A stretch of DNA of 62,790 bases from NCBI GenBank assembly GCA_900175165.2, contig FWWN02000293.1, positions 1-62,790 on the forward strand, given 5' to 3'. Source of the stretch: Rhizomucor pusillus. Taxonomy: Eukaryota; Mucoromycota; Mucoromycetes; Mucorales; Lichtheimiaceae. Positions within the stretch are counted from its first letter, which is position 1; every line of letters begins with the position of its first letter. This document shows, in pieces, positions 12,808 through 23,824 of this stretch. Made by a program: the position numbers and the translations under genes. Under the pieces are notes generated by a model. It saw only the letters and a list, made by a program, of their open reading frames with translations. It did no database searches and had not been told where the DNA came from.

Positions 12808-14116
12808 ATGGATCTTATAGGACTACATGCATACCTACGACGAACACGAACGACAGAAGGGCGCCACATGGCTTCTTATCTCCGACAAAACGACTGTCTA
12901 CATCGATTTTTGCTGCGATTTCTTCCGGTTGCTTCAGGAGTACGCTGTAGGATTCTTGCGCGTTACCAGTTCCCGCCGAGAAGCACTTCAACAGCAAGAT
13001 CACTACACTGACATCGTCAGGCTTTTCGTGCTTCGTGAGATGGACAAATTGAACGCCTTTGCCAATCAAAGCGGCGTTACCAAAATCTGCCTGGTCTTCG
13101 ACGGAGCTCGGCTGCAAGCCAAGAAAAGTCTGGCTTTCAAGAAGGCACAGCGGCCGAACGAAGAATTGAACCGCAGCTTCAATGCACTGAAGCATCGTCT
13201 CCGCGAAAAGTACGCCAGGCAATGGGTGAGCTTTACCCCAGCCATCAAACACGCAATCATCCAGCAGTTGGATGCCAGGCGAGACCCTCGACGCTACACT
13301 TGTGATTTCGCCGACGAGGATGCTACCATATTCATACACGAGGCTCCGTTTGAGGCTGATCCAGAAATCGTGTATTTATGCAACAGCATCCGTTCTGCCA
13401 TTATGTCCCGAGATGGCGATTTATTCGCATATCAAGGCGCCCTGGACGTTCCGGTAACTGTAGAATGAAATAGCTTGTATTCTTTTTCAACGCTTGTATG
13501 CTGACTGATCTTTTTGTTGCCTTCTAGCGTATAACAAAGATGAACTGGCGCGAAGGTCCTCAACGGCATCACGGGACAGTATCAACCAAACGGAGTCTTT
13601 TAACGGCTTTCATGGGGCTGCAAGCTAGAATTACAGACGATCAAGCCATAAATGTAAGGTTTTCAATTGTTACTGGTTTGATTGCATTTACTGATACACT
13701 GAGTTACAGGCTGAAATCCGGTTTGTCGTCTTGGCAGTTACCTGTGGCAATGACTATGCCAGAAATCTTCGAGGGTGAAAGCAGCCGATGCGCTCCTGTT
13801 AACCTTGATGAACAATATCGGCGCTGAAATATCAGACTTTGAATTGCAAAGATTCAGAGTTGCGCTCCACCAGTTCTGCCGCCCTCTGGTCTCTGGAATT
13901 CACACTGGCCAAGCACCAATCCATTATGGTGGCATCCATCTCCATCAAGTGGATCAACAGATTCTTGAAGGCCTTGAACGTGCTGCTGCAAGAACAACCC
14001 CGCAGAGATCCAACCAAAACCCTGATCACGGAAGTCGTTACAGGTTGATCGCTCCAGCACCTGAACTTGATGAAGATGTGACCGAAGAAGAACACGTTGG
14101 ACGGCATGCCCCGTAA
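12808..14116 (+). pseudogene. FEN1/XPG-like structure-specific nuclease, frameshifted
   Basis: This is a FEN1/XPG-type PIN nuclease. The possible N-terminus at 12808 reads MDLIGLHAYLRR, like the XPG-N start; the rest runs in another frame from about 12827. The conserved acidic residues of FEN1 can be placed: VYIDFCCDFF (Asp, 12905), LVFDGARL (Asp, 13100), FEADPEIVYL (13352-13366), SRDGDLFAYQG (13412-13420) and the helix-turn-helix region TCGNDYARNLRG (Asp, 13752). Two GT-AG introns (13454-13527, 13654-13709) keep the frame. Translation breaks at a GGG run at 13773-13775, where one missing G would explain the shift into KAADALLLTLMNN. It ends at a TAA near 14114, after which the same frame continues as a Lys-rich linker into the Fanzor-like region. 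It was either a separate upstream gene or the N-terminal half of a fusion. It is distinct from housekeeping FEN1, which lacks such a partner. Confidence 0.7.
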
Positions 14117-17100
14117 GATACAGGTGCTTCAAAAAGCAGCGAGAAGAAGACCAAGAGCGTCAAAAAAGGCAAAGCTAAGCGTACTGTGGCTGTAACAAAA
14201 CGGCTAGCACAATTTATCAAGGATACTGCAAGCGGTGAAATCAAGGATGCTTCCCCGGAAAAGATTACTTACAAAGATCCTGACACCGGAAAGCACATCA
14301 ACCTTCATCAAAAATCCAGATATGTTGCAACTGTGGATGCTGGTCTCTATTCATCTATACTCGCTGCCGCTGTCGATCGAGCAAGGAGGGATCAAAAACC
14401 AGATCATGAAGGCGTAGCTGAGGCATCGCTCATCAACAAGGTTATCGACAAGGTAGTTGATGAGATGTCTCGTGTCCGATATGTGGGCAATCATATCGCC
14501 AACATGGCCATACGCGAGGCATACTATTGGGACAGTGACGCAATGCTGGAATTCTACGAGCTCTTCTTCCAAGATGGCAAGAAGGCGGCTCAGGATATAT
14601 GACGACATATCTTCTATTGTGCAACGAACTATGAGCCCATGACAAGACATGGATCAGGCCCAAGCAGCTGAAGCAGCTGCCTTTATACCAGGCTCGGAGA
14701 TCTTGGGAAACAGATGGCCGACTACGTGGAGGAGATGAAGACCAACAGATCTCTTCAAGGCGTTTGCAGCAGACACTGCTTTCCGCTCTTTGTCTGCAAT
14801 GATGACGAGAAATTTGGAGCGAAACATCCTGCTGAAGGCAAGGAAAAAATGGTATGAAGAGTGTTCCGCTGAGATGTGCACGGCACCAAATACGGCGCAC
14901 ATGTGTACTATGGTCACCGAAATCGCCAATACCTCCAGTGTTGATTTTTCGCAAAAACATCGTCTACAACTTCAAAGATCGTTACTGCGATTATCTTCGG
15001 TCGCGTCTCAGGGAAATGGCTCAAGTTCCAATTGCATGGCCTACACCCAACAACGACAGATTCGGTGAATTTATCCAAGACATCGTCGATTCTGTTCGTG
15101 ACAGAATTCAGCGCGCAGATACACCGCGGATGACTGCCGCTGGTACCCCAACTCCAGGACAAAGGTTCGATTACATTGCAGACGGTACCGTTCGCGATCA
15201 AGTCGTCAGGTTTATAACCAGGATGGTACATCGCTACAGGAACTCTGCTAAACCTTTTGATGGAGCAAAGTGCAGACTTGAAGTTGAAAACAACGCGACG
15301 GTACCCTCAGGATGGCCGAGAAACAAGACCAAGCTTGTCGCTGCGTTGTTTCAAAGAATTTTGGGGATGTCACTTGAACCTAGCGAAGCTGGTGCTGACC
15401 AAGAAGATCAAGAAGACGGAGATCTTGAAGAACAAGAACAAGAAGGGCAAGAATCCAGCGATGTACTTGCAGGCTTGGCACGCAACAACAGATTGAAAAC
15501 TTTATCAACACCGAGCATAATCTTGAAGTGAAAGGTGTCCGTGTTTCTGATATCGATCTGTTCGAATGTCTCCATCAAGACGATCAATCTGCTCAGATTG
15601 GAAGCAGCAGTATGGATGAAGAAGGCGACAATGAGGAAGATGACGAGGATGACGAGGACAATGCACTGCATAGGAAACACAGAGGCAAACTTTCCAAAGC
15701 AGATGGTGCAAGCTGATTCCACTCTTGATTCACTTTCGGGAAAGGCGTGAAGGACGCACACAGTCTTTTGCTTTGTGTCCTCTCCAAGCATGTCATCGAA
15801 TTGCTCTCCTTTTCAATATTTCATTTACAAGAGATTTGCTCAACAACATCGATGTTCTGGCTCGCCCATTAATTCAGCAATTGGAGCAAGAAGATGAAAG
15901 TACTCGAAATGTAGAACGGATTGCTGAATTGAGAAGAAGTACATAGGAATTATTATCCGTATGTAGTTCGGCAAAGATAACTTATGTTACAACTTTAGAG
16001 CGAAATAATTTACAAAATGCATGTGCAAGACTCAAGGGCATCAACAAAATCGATCCGTTCCGCGTACTTTTTGACATACGGCGCCAAGCTACCATCCAAC
16101 GAGATGGGAATGTGGAGATACGAGACAGAGGCTATATGCGTTGGTTAAGCCAAACAATACCAGGTACAGGTAATGAAAACAAGCTCCGTTTTTCGAGGCG
16201 TCGTATTTTTCGTACTGACGGAATTCGCCTATACTGCTTATACAATGACTGGCTGAGATCACGTCATGGAAATACTACATGCAAGTATTTGACGGAGCTG
16301 AGGCGAACTACGAGGGAAACCTTGAAAGACGTATGGGAACACAACTCGTCCGGAAACCAGTTCAATTATTTGCAGCATTACGATGGTGTCCTTGGTCTGG
16401 ATTTCGGAGAGGTCTGTGCTGTTGCAAGCGTGTCCCAACCAACGGAGCCTGGAATAAAAGTTCACAGCTCATCATCAAGCGAGGCTACTTGTATGGCCGA
16501 ACTATCCCAAATCGCGACTGGCTTGAGACTCGCAGGTCCGTTAACAACATTGATGATATCGAGGCCGCCTTGAGCGAAGGATCAACCCGAAGTACTTATG
16601 CCAGATATCAGACGTACCTGCAAACTCTCAAGGCAAACGACAACAGCCTCCGGTTGTGGAACTTTTACTCGAATCGATCCGTACGTCGCAGGGTCTGGGA
16701 CAATGCAATATCACAGAGATTGTGTCTTGACAAGGCTTGCTATCTCGTCATGAATCAAGCCAACAACACTTTGCTATGAGGCAACAAATGCATCCAGAAA
16801 GTATGATTCAGCGTACCAACCGCCCTCTTGTCTATGGTTTCGGCCTGGACGGAATGAGCAGGAAATCGAGAAAGGGAGCTCTTGCACCGATGGATCACAA
16901 GCTTGCCAACGCTCTGTACCGGAAAATCAAGCAACGTAACCGTCGTCGTGATAGCACGAACGCCGATATAGCCACAAGAGTCGATGAGTACCTCTCCTCA
17001 AAAATGTGCTGCTATTGCACCAAGCAAGGTCGGGAGCAACGAGTCGATTTTCTGCAGCGAACCCCTGTGGTACCAGTACGAGACGCGGCTCGATTGGACG

Positions 17101-17499
17101 ATGGTCATGAAAAGGTTCCAAGTGGTTACTTGCCAGAATTGCAACCGTGTATTTCATCGGGATGGTAACACTGCAGACAATCTGGCGTCTATTACACAGT
17201 ACATGCTACGGTTCCAAGACCGCCCGCGCTGGTTCATCCGGCCATCAAGACGTCAAAGAACAGATAGTGACAGAGGGATTACGGCGACTTCCGGTTCCCG
17301 AGGACGTCGTGGCGAAAGAGAGATTACGACGTCATCCGGTGCTCCACGACGGAAAAGGACCGCTAGCGAAACGGAGACAATGGTCGAACCATCCTGGTCT
17401 CCGCAACAAGAAACACCAGAATCGTCCAGTGCACCGCTGAGACGATGCAAAAGGTTGCGCTCCAAACCAAAAAGATGGATCCACGAGTCAGGTGGATAG
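14117..17499 (+). pseudogene. Fanzor (eukaryotic TnpB-like RNA-guided nuclease), multiply frameshifted
   Basis: The C-terminal third has TnpB/Fanzor architecture. RuvC-I is GVLGLDFGEV (Asp codon 16400-16402). A helical segment follows with YQTYLQTLKANDNSLRLW and RRRVWDNAISQR. VYGFGLDG comes next, then RVDEYLSSKMCCYC, with a Glu just before the first zinc-ribbon pair. The second pair is CQNC, and RuvC-III is FHRDGNTADN (Asp codon 17161-17163). Fanzor proteins are reported to use a relocated catalytic Glu rather than the canonical RuvC-II one, and VDEYLSS fits that. The N-terminal half (14186-15500) is helical, Lys/Arg-rich and unrecognised, with RYVATVDAGLYSS and KGKNPAMYLQAWHA. Frame changes occur near 14610, 14935 (T-run), 15400-15490, 15715-16110, 16455, 16740 and 17030, so the copy is decayed. 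A basic, disordered tail follows RuvC-III. Confidence 0.72.
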
Positions 17500-17518
17500 G
17501 GCCTTGCGCCCGGTATCC
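17494..17518 (+). other. Hairpin overlapping the Fanzor stop codon (possible guide-RNA scaffold)
   Basis: GGATAGGGC pairs with GCCC(GG)TATCC around a CTTGC loop, directly across the TAG at 17497-17499. TnpB and Fanzor guide RNAs are typically transcribed from the 3' end of the nuclease gene and the sequence beyond it, so this is the expected position for a scaffold stem. The functional assignment is inference only; a hairpin this short can occur by chance. Confidence 0.3.
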
Positions 17519-18389
17519 AGTAAGTGTCATTCTTTCCTATAATATGTTCTTAATGCTCACCATATGAACTATGCACCGCGGCTTGAGGAGCTCGGCATGG
17601 CTTTGTCACATTTCTAGACAGGTTTGTGAAATGTGTCAATATCAAAACTACTGCAACGCGACAACTAATGTCGTTTATTAGCGTCATGCTTAGCTTCGCA
17701 AGTCCGCCAAATGCATCTGCAAAACGTGACTTTATTTTTCGGAAATACAGTACTTCAGTCCATTGAAAAGACGATTGATTGAAGTCTGAGTAGTCGGCCT
17801 AATAACAATTCAACGAATACTTCTTGATGCCGTGCTTATAATTCTATTCCAGCTTATGTCAGACACGACAAAAGGATACAATATCTTTACTGGCGAATTC
17901 GATGTTGCTGGAATATTCCTCCGAGCCAGCCAATCAGACACGCCTTCGGCGTAATGGTTTTGCCGGATTATTGATTACTGACCTGAAGCGCATTCGAGGT
18001 TTCTGATCCCGGACGAAAATGTCGGGGCTGTCCCCAAGCATAGGCGTTTCATGCCCAGAGAAATCCCGGTCGACCAAAAAAAGGAAACCAAGACTGCGGA
18101 GTTGAGTAATCCAAATTAGGAAGTTCAAAGAAACTCCGAGAACAGCAGGAACAAGCTTGAATATCCAAGTGTATAGGTTGAGCATTTCTAGTTACTTCTA
18201 GGACCATCCCATTAGAAAAGTAGATATACAACCAGTTGAATAGAATAAAGAAGAAGCTCTTTAATTGAGAACATCCTCTGCCTATTTTATTCGGATTTCA
18301 CTCGGTATAACTGCTAGATTGAACCCGGTTCGAGGAAATATCAAAGTACTAGACATTTAGGAAAGAATAATTCGACAAGTGCACCAGCT
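17519..18389. other. Intergenic between Fanzor relic and tRNA
   Basis: No supported gene. An 83-codon minus frame (17934-18185) has a hydrophobic start and a charged end, but no domain I know and stops on both sides. If the Fanzor element had a right boundary or guide-RNA segment it should lie in the first few hundred bases here; I could not define an end. Confidence 0.4.
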
Positions 18390-18472
18390 GGTAACATGGC
18401 CGAGTTGGTCTAAGGCGCCAGACTCAAGTTCTGGTCTCGCAAGAGGCGTGAGTTCGAATCTCACTGTTACCA
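18390..18472 (+). tRNA. tRNA-Leu (anticodon CAA)
   Basis: The 83-nt gene folds into a class II tRNA. The acceptor stem is GGTAACA/TGTTACC, the D arm contains the A-box-like TGGCCGAGTTGG, the anticodon stem CCAGA/TCTGG encloses CTCAAGT with anticodon CAA, a long variable arm (TCTCGCAAGAGGC) follows, and the T arm is GTGAG-TTCGAAT-CTCAC with the B box. The discriminator base is A. The long variable arm and CAA anticodon identify leucine. No intron interrupts the anticodon loop, although this isoacceptor is often intron-bearing in other fungi. It appears fully functional and sits between decayed elements. Confidence 0.95.
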
Positions 18473-18497
18473 ATTGATATTCAGCTTTGTATCGGTC

Positions 18498-18502
18498 TTT
18501 TT
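18498..18502 (+). terminator. Pol III T-run terminator of tRNA-Leu
   Basis: Five consecutive T residues lie 26 nt after the tRNA 3' end, a standard RNA polymerase III stop signal. No earlier run of four T was seen between the tRNA and this point. Confidence 0.6.
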
Positions 18503-18579
18503 GCGTTTTCTGCCATGGACTTCGTACCTTCCTTTTCTTGATACTTTTTTCATATACTTATCCATCTCACAAACATTGA

Positions 18580-18684
18580 TATACACTCTTTCCAGAAAGT
18601 AATGTCGCATTTTGTGAAATTTATAACACATTTATACACCAAAACGACTAATTGCAGCGACATTAATTTTTGGAAAAAGTGTAT
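18580..18684. mobile_element. Miniature inverted-repeat element (MITE), copy 2
   Basis: This unit begins TATACACTCTTTCCAGAAAG, has the inner AATGTCGC motif, and ends GCGACATTAATTTTTGGAAA followed by AAGTGTAT. It aligns over its whole length with the copy at 11490-11595, with about ten scattered differences, and in the same orientation. TIRs are about 28 nt. A TA lies at the left end; the right outer bases have changed to TT. The short ORF that overlaps it (18550-18750, minus) is a shadow of the repeat. Confidence 0.75.
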
Positions 18685-18907
18685 TTTAGCCATTCCCTCT
18701 GTTATCATAAAGCCGAAGTTGTAGAAAGATATAAATACCCTAGAAGTCAAAAGAATATATCAAACTTAACTACCTTCTGTCTTCGTGGTCTTCTCCTTTC
18801 CTCTCTGTGTGATCTCGTAACGCAAAACAAGAAGCATTACGACACTTGGAAATTTGAGCATGTTTCAAGGTGGGTGCACCTCAAAGGGATGAGGTGACAA
18901 TTTCAAA

Positions 18908-21016
18908 CATGACTGCTCAATTTTTATACGAAGATGGACAAGGAAATGTTGTCGATGAGAACGGTAGACCTGAGCCCATGGACTACATCGTTAACCAGGA
19001 GCAATTTGCACTTGAGACGATTAGTTCTCATACTCAGTATTTGCAAAAGCCTGCGGAGAAATCTGGAGCTATTCCGATCGGTCCATTAATGTACGAGTTT
19101 TTGACCAATAAACGCACGTTCCAAACTTAGGCATCTGAAATTTATTTCTATGGTGTGGTTTGCTTGCAACGTCGACTCCCCTTTCTCATTAGCCTTTGGG
19201 TCTTAGTTGATCGCGCTATCGCAAAGAACTTTTTCGTAATGCCCCCTGCTTTACCATTGTTAGCCGTAAACGCGCGTGTATCCGTTGCTCCACGCTACTT
19301 GCGCACGACACCGGTCTATGAGCTCCTGCGCAGTCTCGTTGTTCTCGATGCGCCAAGAATTCGACTTCATAGTGTCATTCTGCAGGAAACAGTCCTCGAT
19401 GGAAAGCCTGCTTGGACCGTCAAGCTAGATCGATTGCTCGATCTACCAGTTGATCTTTTGGGAATAAGCCAGCGAGGCATTCCAAGGTCGTGCGCAGCTG
19501 CATATCTCAGTTAAGGAATATGCGTTTCCAATGAGCATGCAGTTTCTGTCATGGCAAACTTTGAACCTTTCACGTACTCTGAGTACTTGATTTGGATAAG
19601 TTTCTTCATTTTGATGGCAACAGTGTCGATAACATTAAGACGTACCGGCATGAGGGTCCATTAGCAAACCTACTGCTTATCGACTTCAGACAATACATGA
19701 ACAGACAAAGATTCGACTTTATCATGCAAATGCATATCTATTACCGGCCTGGTGCAGCTAGGTGATCTATTCCTTACGTGAAGTGATTGTATTTTGTCAA
19801 TGCAACTATGTTTCATTAGAGGCGAAGAGAAACCTTTCTATCAATTTCGAGACTTCGTCAAAACCTATAATGACAATTTTGCCGATGCTTTGACTCCAGG
19901 CAGATATCTTTGCGTTGATGAAAGTATGTGTCAATGGCTGGGAAAGAGAGTGCCCTTCTTGAAAAAGGTGGTCCGTAAGCCTCATCCGGTCGACCAGGAG
20001 TATAAAACTCTAGCTGATGCGGCAACAAACTGCATCATTCGCGTTGATGTCAATGGAGATACTGTGCCGCAAGAGTTTGACGATATTTTCAGCATGAAAA
20101 CCGTTGTCTCGGTCGCCAAGCTTACAAAGCCTTGGTTTATTCTGGCAGAACAGTAATTGCAGATTCGTGGTTTGGATCACCAACGATGGTCCGAGAACTG
20201 AAAGTATTCGGCTTGTATTCCTTTATGCAAGTGAAAAAAAAAAGGAGATATTGGCCAAGAGAAATGCCTGAAAACGATATCTTAAACGACCTGGGATCGA
20301 CGTTTGGCAGCTTTGTTTGCAGCAAGTCTACAATAGACGATGTTTATGTGACAGCATTGCGCGCTCGCCAGCCAATGGTTATGATCAGCAATTGCAGTGT
20401 TACGGCGCACAGTGACTGAGAGATAAAACGATATCTTCGGAAAGTGGTATGAACACGATGAAAAGGCCAATTGTGTTCGATGAGTACGAAGCAAACAAAG
20501 GTAAATATAAGCTGTAAAGGTGATGACAGCATATGCAAATAATAATCTTTCGTGTGTTACAGGAGCCGTCGATATCGCAAACAATAAACGGGACAATCTG
20601 ACTTCTTTCCATGATGTTATGCGGTCTTATAGATGGGAAGTCAGAATTTTAGCATTCTTCTTGCCTATTGCAGAAGCCAACGCATTTTCTGCATATCCTC
20701 TTTTCGCTCAGGACGGGCATGACACCCTTCATGGGGATTTCAGATATAGGTTGGGCATGATATTACTTTCGCATGCCCAAACTCTTCAGCAAGGCCAACA
20801 ACCAGTGTCAGGTATTGGGACCAGATCCGAGAGTGGCCGAATCGATCACAAACGTGTCTCTTTGGGGCACGACAAGAAGGGCCATTATCGAAAGCGTATC
20901 TGTCTTGAGCTTGGATGCCGCAAGAAATCTTCGCTTAGGTGCGCCTGTGGCTCCGACATTGTCTTTTGTCGAGAACATCTGGACAGGCACTTACTAGATC
21001 AAGGCAAAAAACCTTA
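18908..21016 (+). pseudogene. piggyBac-like transposase, decayed
   Basis: The catalytic region resembles piggyBac (DDE_Tnp_1_7) transposases. GRYLCVDESMCQWLG holds the first Asp, KPHPVDQEYKTLAD and CIIRVDVNGD the second, and SGRTVIADSWFGSPTMV the third. QVKKKRRYWP follows. The C-terminal cysteine-rich domain (C-x4-C-x6-CAC, then C-x2-H-x3-H) is at 20905-20990. Upstream, 18908-19127 encodes an acidic leader and 19155-19514 a domain containing ARVSVAPRYLRTTPVYELLR. Several stops lie between 19514 and 19790, the frame breaks again near 20150 and a stop falls near 20419, so it cannot make an intact enzyme. TTAA occurs nearby, but terminal repeats could not be defined. A domesticated transposase is unlikely because the catalytic core itself is broken. 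Confidence 0.75.
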
Positions 21017-23824
21017 ATATATAAAAAGCTACAGATGCTACAGCACCATTTCTGAAAATCTCGTTTGTTTTTGTCGAAAAAAACCTTTGTTTTGGAAAGA
21101 GTCTTTGCGGTCCATTAATGGATCGCTAGAAAATTCCGCAAACTTGGCATCTTTCAACAGCCGTAACTCGATGTGTATCCATCCCCATATGCCGAGATTA
21201 TTTTTCTAGATACTGATACCACAGATACGTGTCTTTTATACTTTAAAAAATGGTTTTATTATCAGTAATATGGAGGAGCTGCACGCGTTTGAAGTCTGTC
21301 TATTATTGTCGGAATATTACCCATTAATTAAGAATGCGACAGGTAGTTTTCATCACTTTTTGGGTCGATGGAGACGCCAGGCGAGGCATTCCAGGTGGGA
21401 ATTGAAATTCCGCTGTAGGTCGATCAGCACCCCCAGGTGACTGAATTTTAACCACATCCGAGTTGCGGTCGCCTACTTCGCTAGTTCTGGGGCTTTTCCG
21501 CACTCACCACTCTCCATCTGCCCGCAACTGCCTTTCCCCCCTCCCCAACATGGTGGATTGAAGAAGCAATAAGAAGCCCTTATAATTTTGCATGGCTATT
21601 ACTTCGCTTCAGGCTCTTGAAGATTTAATGACCCTTATTCTCAGCTACTTTGCGCGCTGCAACGATCTCATCTTGGCAACCATTATTTCATTTCTGAAAT
21701 ATTGCAATGTGCTGCAATTCATGCTGTCTTCATAGTTATGAGCCTCCTCGCTCTCTTTACAACTCAATTCTTCTCCTCCTTCCTCTTTGTCTTCGGCATC
21801 TATATACAGTTCTGAGGTCTCCTCGTCCAGATCTTCAGAATCCTCGTCCATTGGAAGCTCTGGCTCCAGTTCGGCGCCAAGCAGATCTGTTAAGACACTG
21901 GCTATTCTACGCAGCAATTCTGCGACTTTAAGCTTCTTGCTTATAAGGCAGCGTCGACCTGCATGCTCTTCGATGTCCTGTGCTACTTCGAGCTGTAGAC
22001 ACACTTCTAGTTGCTTTTACTCTGCCTATACAGTATCATTGGTTTGCATCAGTTGGAAGCACTCCAATCGATAGTGTTACAATCAATTACATACTTCGAG
22101 AAGCTTTAACTCTTCTTCAGCACGAAGCTTCTTTGAGTACTCTTGTAGTGCTTGGTAGTCAGGATCATCATTTCAATCCAGAAGCTGCTGGAGCGAAGAT
22201 TGCTTATATCGCTGAATTCGCTGATGGGTCAAGGTCGCGACAAGCTTCATTGTACTGCTTTAGCCAATGTCGAGCTACTTTTCCAGAGTTGGCTATAGAT
22301 GTGCCTATCCGCTTGGATAGTGGACAGTGGACAGTGGATGGGCGCTTTTGGCACTCAAATTAATTTTTATCTGAGCGCTGCAAGGGCTGCTCTCCAAAGG
22401 GATGAAGTGGTGCAACGTTGTTACGAGCTTACCGTTTTGCGCTACGGACAAGATCACGCACGAAAAGACCATCACGATCGGAGGAATCCAAGGCTATTTT
22501 TGCTATTTCTCGCTCAGGCTGCTATGTATATCTTTTTTTATTTTCCAAAAAGAGGCACGATACATTTGGTTGTGCAAAGTATATTAAACTCACAGCGCAT
22601 GCTTTGTCAACAGTAATTATGGAATATACCAATTATGTAAAGGTAGAAAGATTAGCTTACGAACAAGGAGTTATATAGAAACATCGTATCTATTCGATTG
22701 TTTCATTTCTATCTTCTTTACTATTGTAACTTCAATGTCAAGAAAATGAAGATAAATGACGGTAACTCATAAATGATCATGTCTGCTGGAAGCAATTTGA
22801 GAGAATGTGCAATTGTTTTCAGGATAAGTTTTTTGAAGAAAGCGGACGTGATCGTCGGCTTGTTTTTGAATAATTATCTTGCTTCTCACCTGCATATCTC
22901 ATTTTCTAAGCATTTACTATCTCTGTAAATAAGGTTGTGTCCGAGTAAGGCAGCATTCATTCTTTGGATTGCTTTCTCAGGAGGTATGCAATTGGATAAC
23001 TGTAATGTATGTACCTAGTTCTCGTTCATGTTTGTGATTCACGATTATATCATGACCTGAACTCACCAAGCTCTGTAGAAAACTATTCGTAGTTTGTAAG
23101 TGTAGTTATTGCTTTTTAAGAACGTTCTTCATCGTGTAGTAACCCTTCCAACAAACGGGGAAAGCCTTCTCCTCAATTGTTATATAAGTTGTTTTTTATA
23201 TCATTCAATATCATCAACTCCTCCTTGCTTTCAACATGCCATCAAATATTCTCTTTTGTCTCACTATGTGTTACTGTTTTGCTTCCTGCTCGGGTGTACA
23301 GGCGTTACAAGTAGCCACATGAACAATGAGCGCTTAGATTGCTACAATCCTTAAATAGCATTTCCAGCAACCTGTTATCAGAAATCGGGTTTCCCATATT
23401 ATTTAATACCGTCATGGCTGATGCTGATCAAGTAGGCAGAATGAAATGCTAACTGAAGCCTGGTCACAGACTGTTATCAAGACATCTTACTGATCGAGGT
23501 TGCTGCAGCAAAAATATACTTCCGTTGTTCTTGCGGATATCCCCTTGAAAAATCATGTGCCCTCGTGACAACAATTGGCAGCAGTCCATTTTCAGCAGAT
23601 GACTTTAGGGATACGCGAGTTTGCACATTACTTTAGTAATTTTAATTCTTTACGAAACAATGCATTGTAGCTGGCTTCAAGGTGATATCCCGTCGCCCAG
23701 AGCAACCTCCGACGACGTGTTAATAGAGACAACCTCGAAAGTTTCAGGTTTCTTCTTCTGAACCAACGCTTCTTCCTCCTGTCATCTGCTGCTGCTGCTA
23801 CTGCCGCTGCTGCTTTGCACTGCC
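21017..23824. other. Gene-poor region; one acidic ORF of unknown status
   Basis: This is the 2.8 kb between the piggyBac relic and VMA5. A 119-codon minus frame at 21645-22004 is strongly acidic in its C-terminal half (repeated Glu/Asp) and starts with a helical LISKKLKVAELLRRIASVL stretch. I recognise no family and it has no supported flanking exons, so it may be an element remnant. The opposite strand (21980-22680) is open in pieces but frame-broken. From 22700 to 23700 I see nothing beyond AT-rich sequence. Confidence 0.4.

Noticed and set aside
23236..23322. 28-codon ORF starting MPSNILFCLTMCYC behind a TATA-like sequence
   Set aside because: Looks like a signal peptide, but too short and with no downstream exon or conservation evidence to call a secreted peptide.
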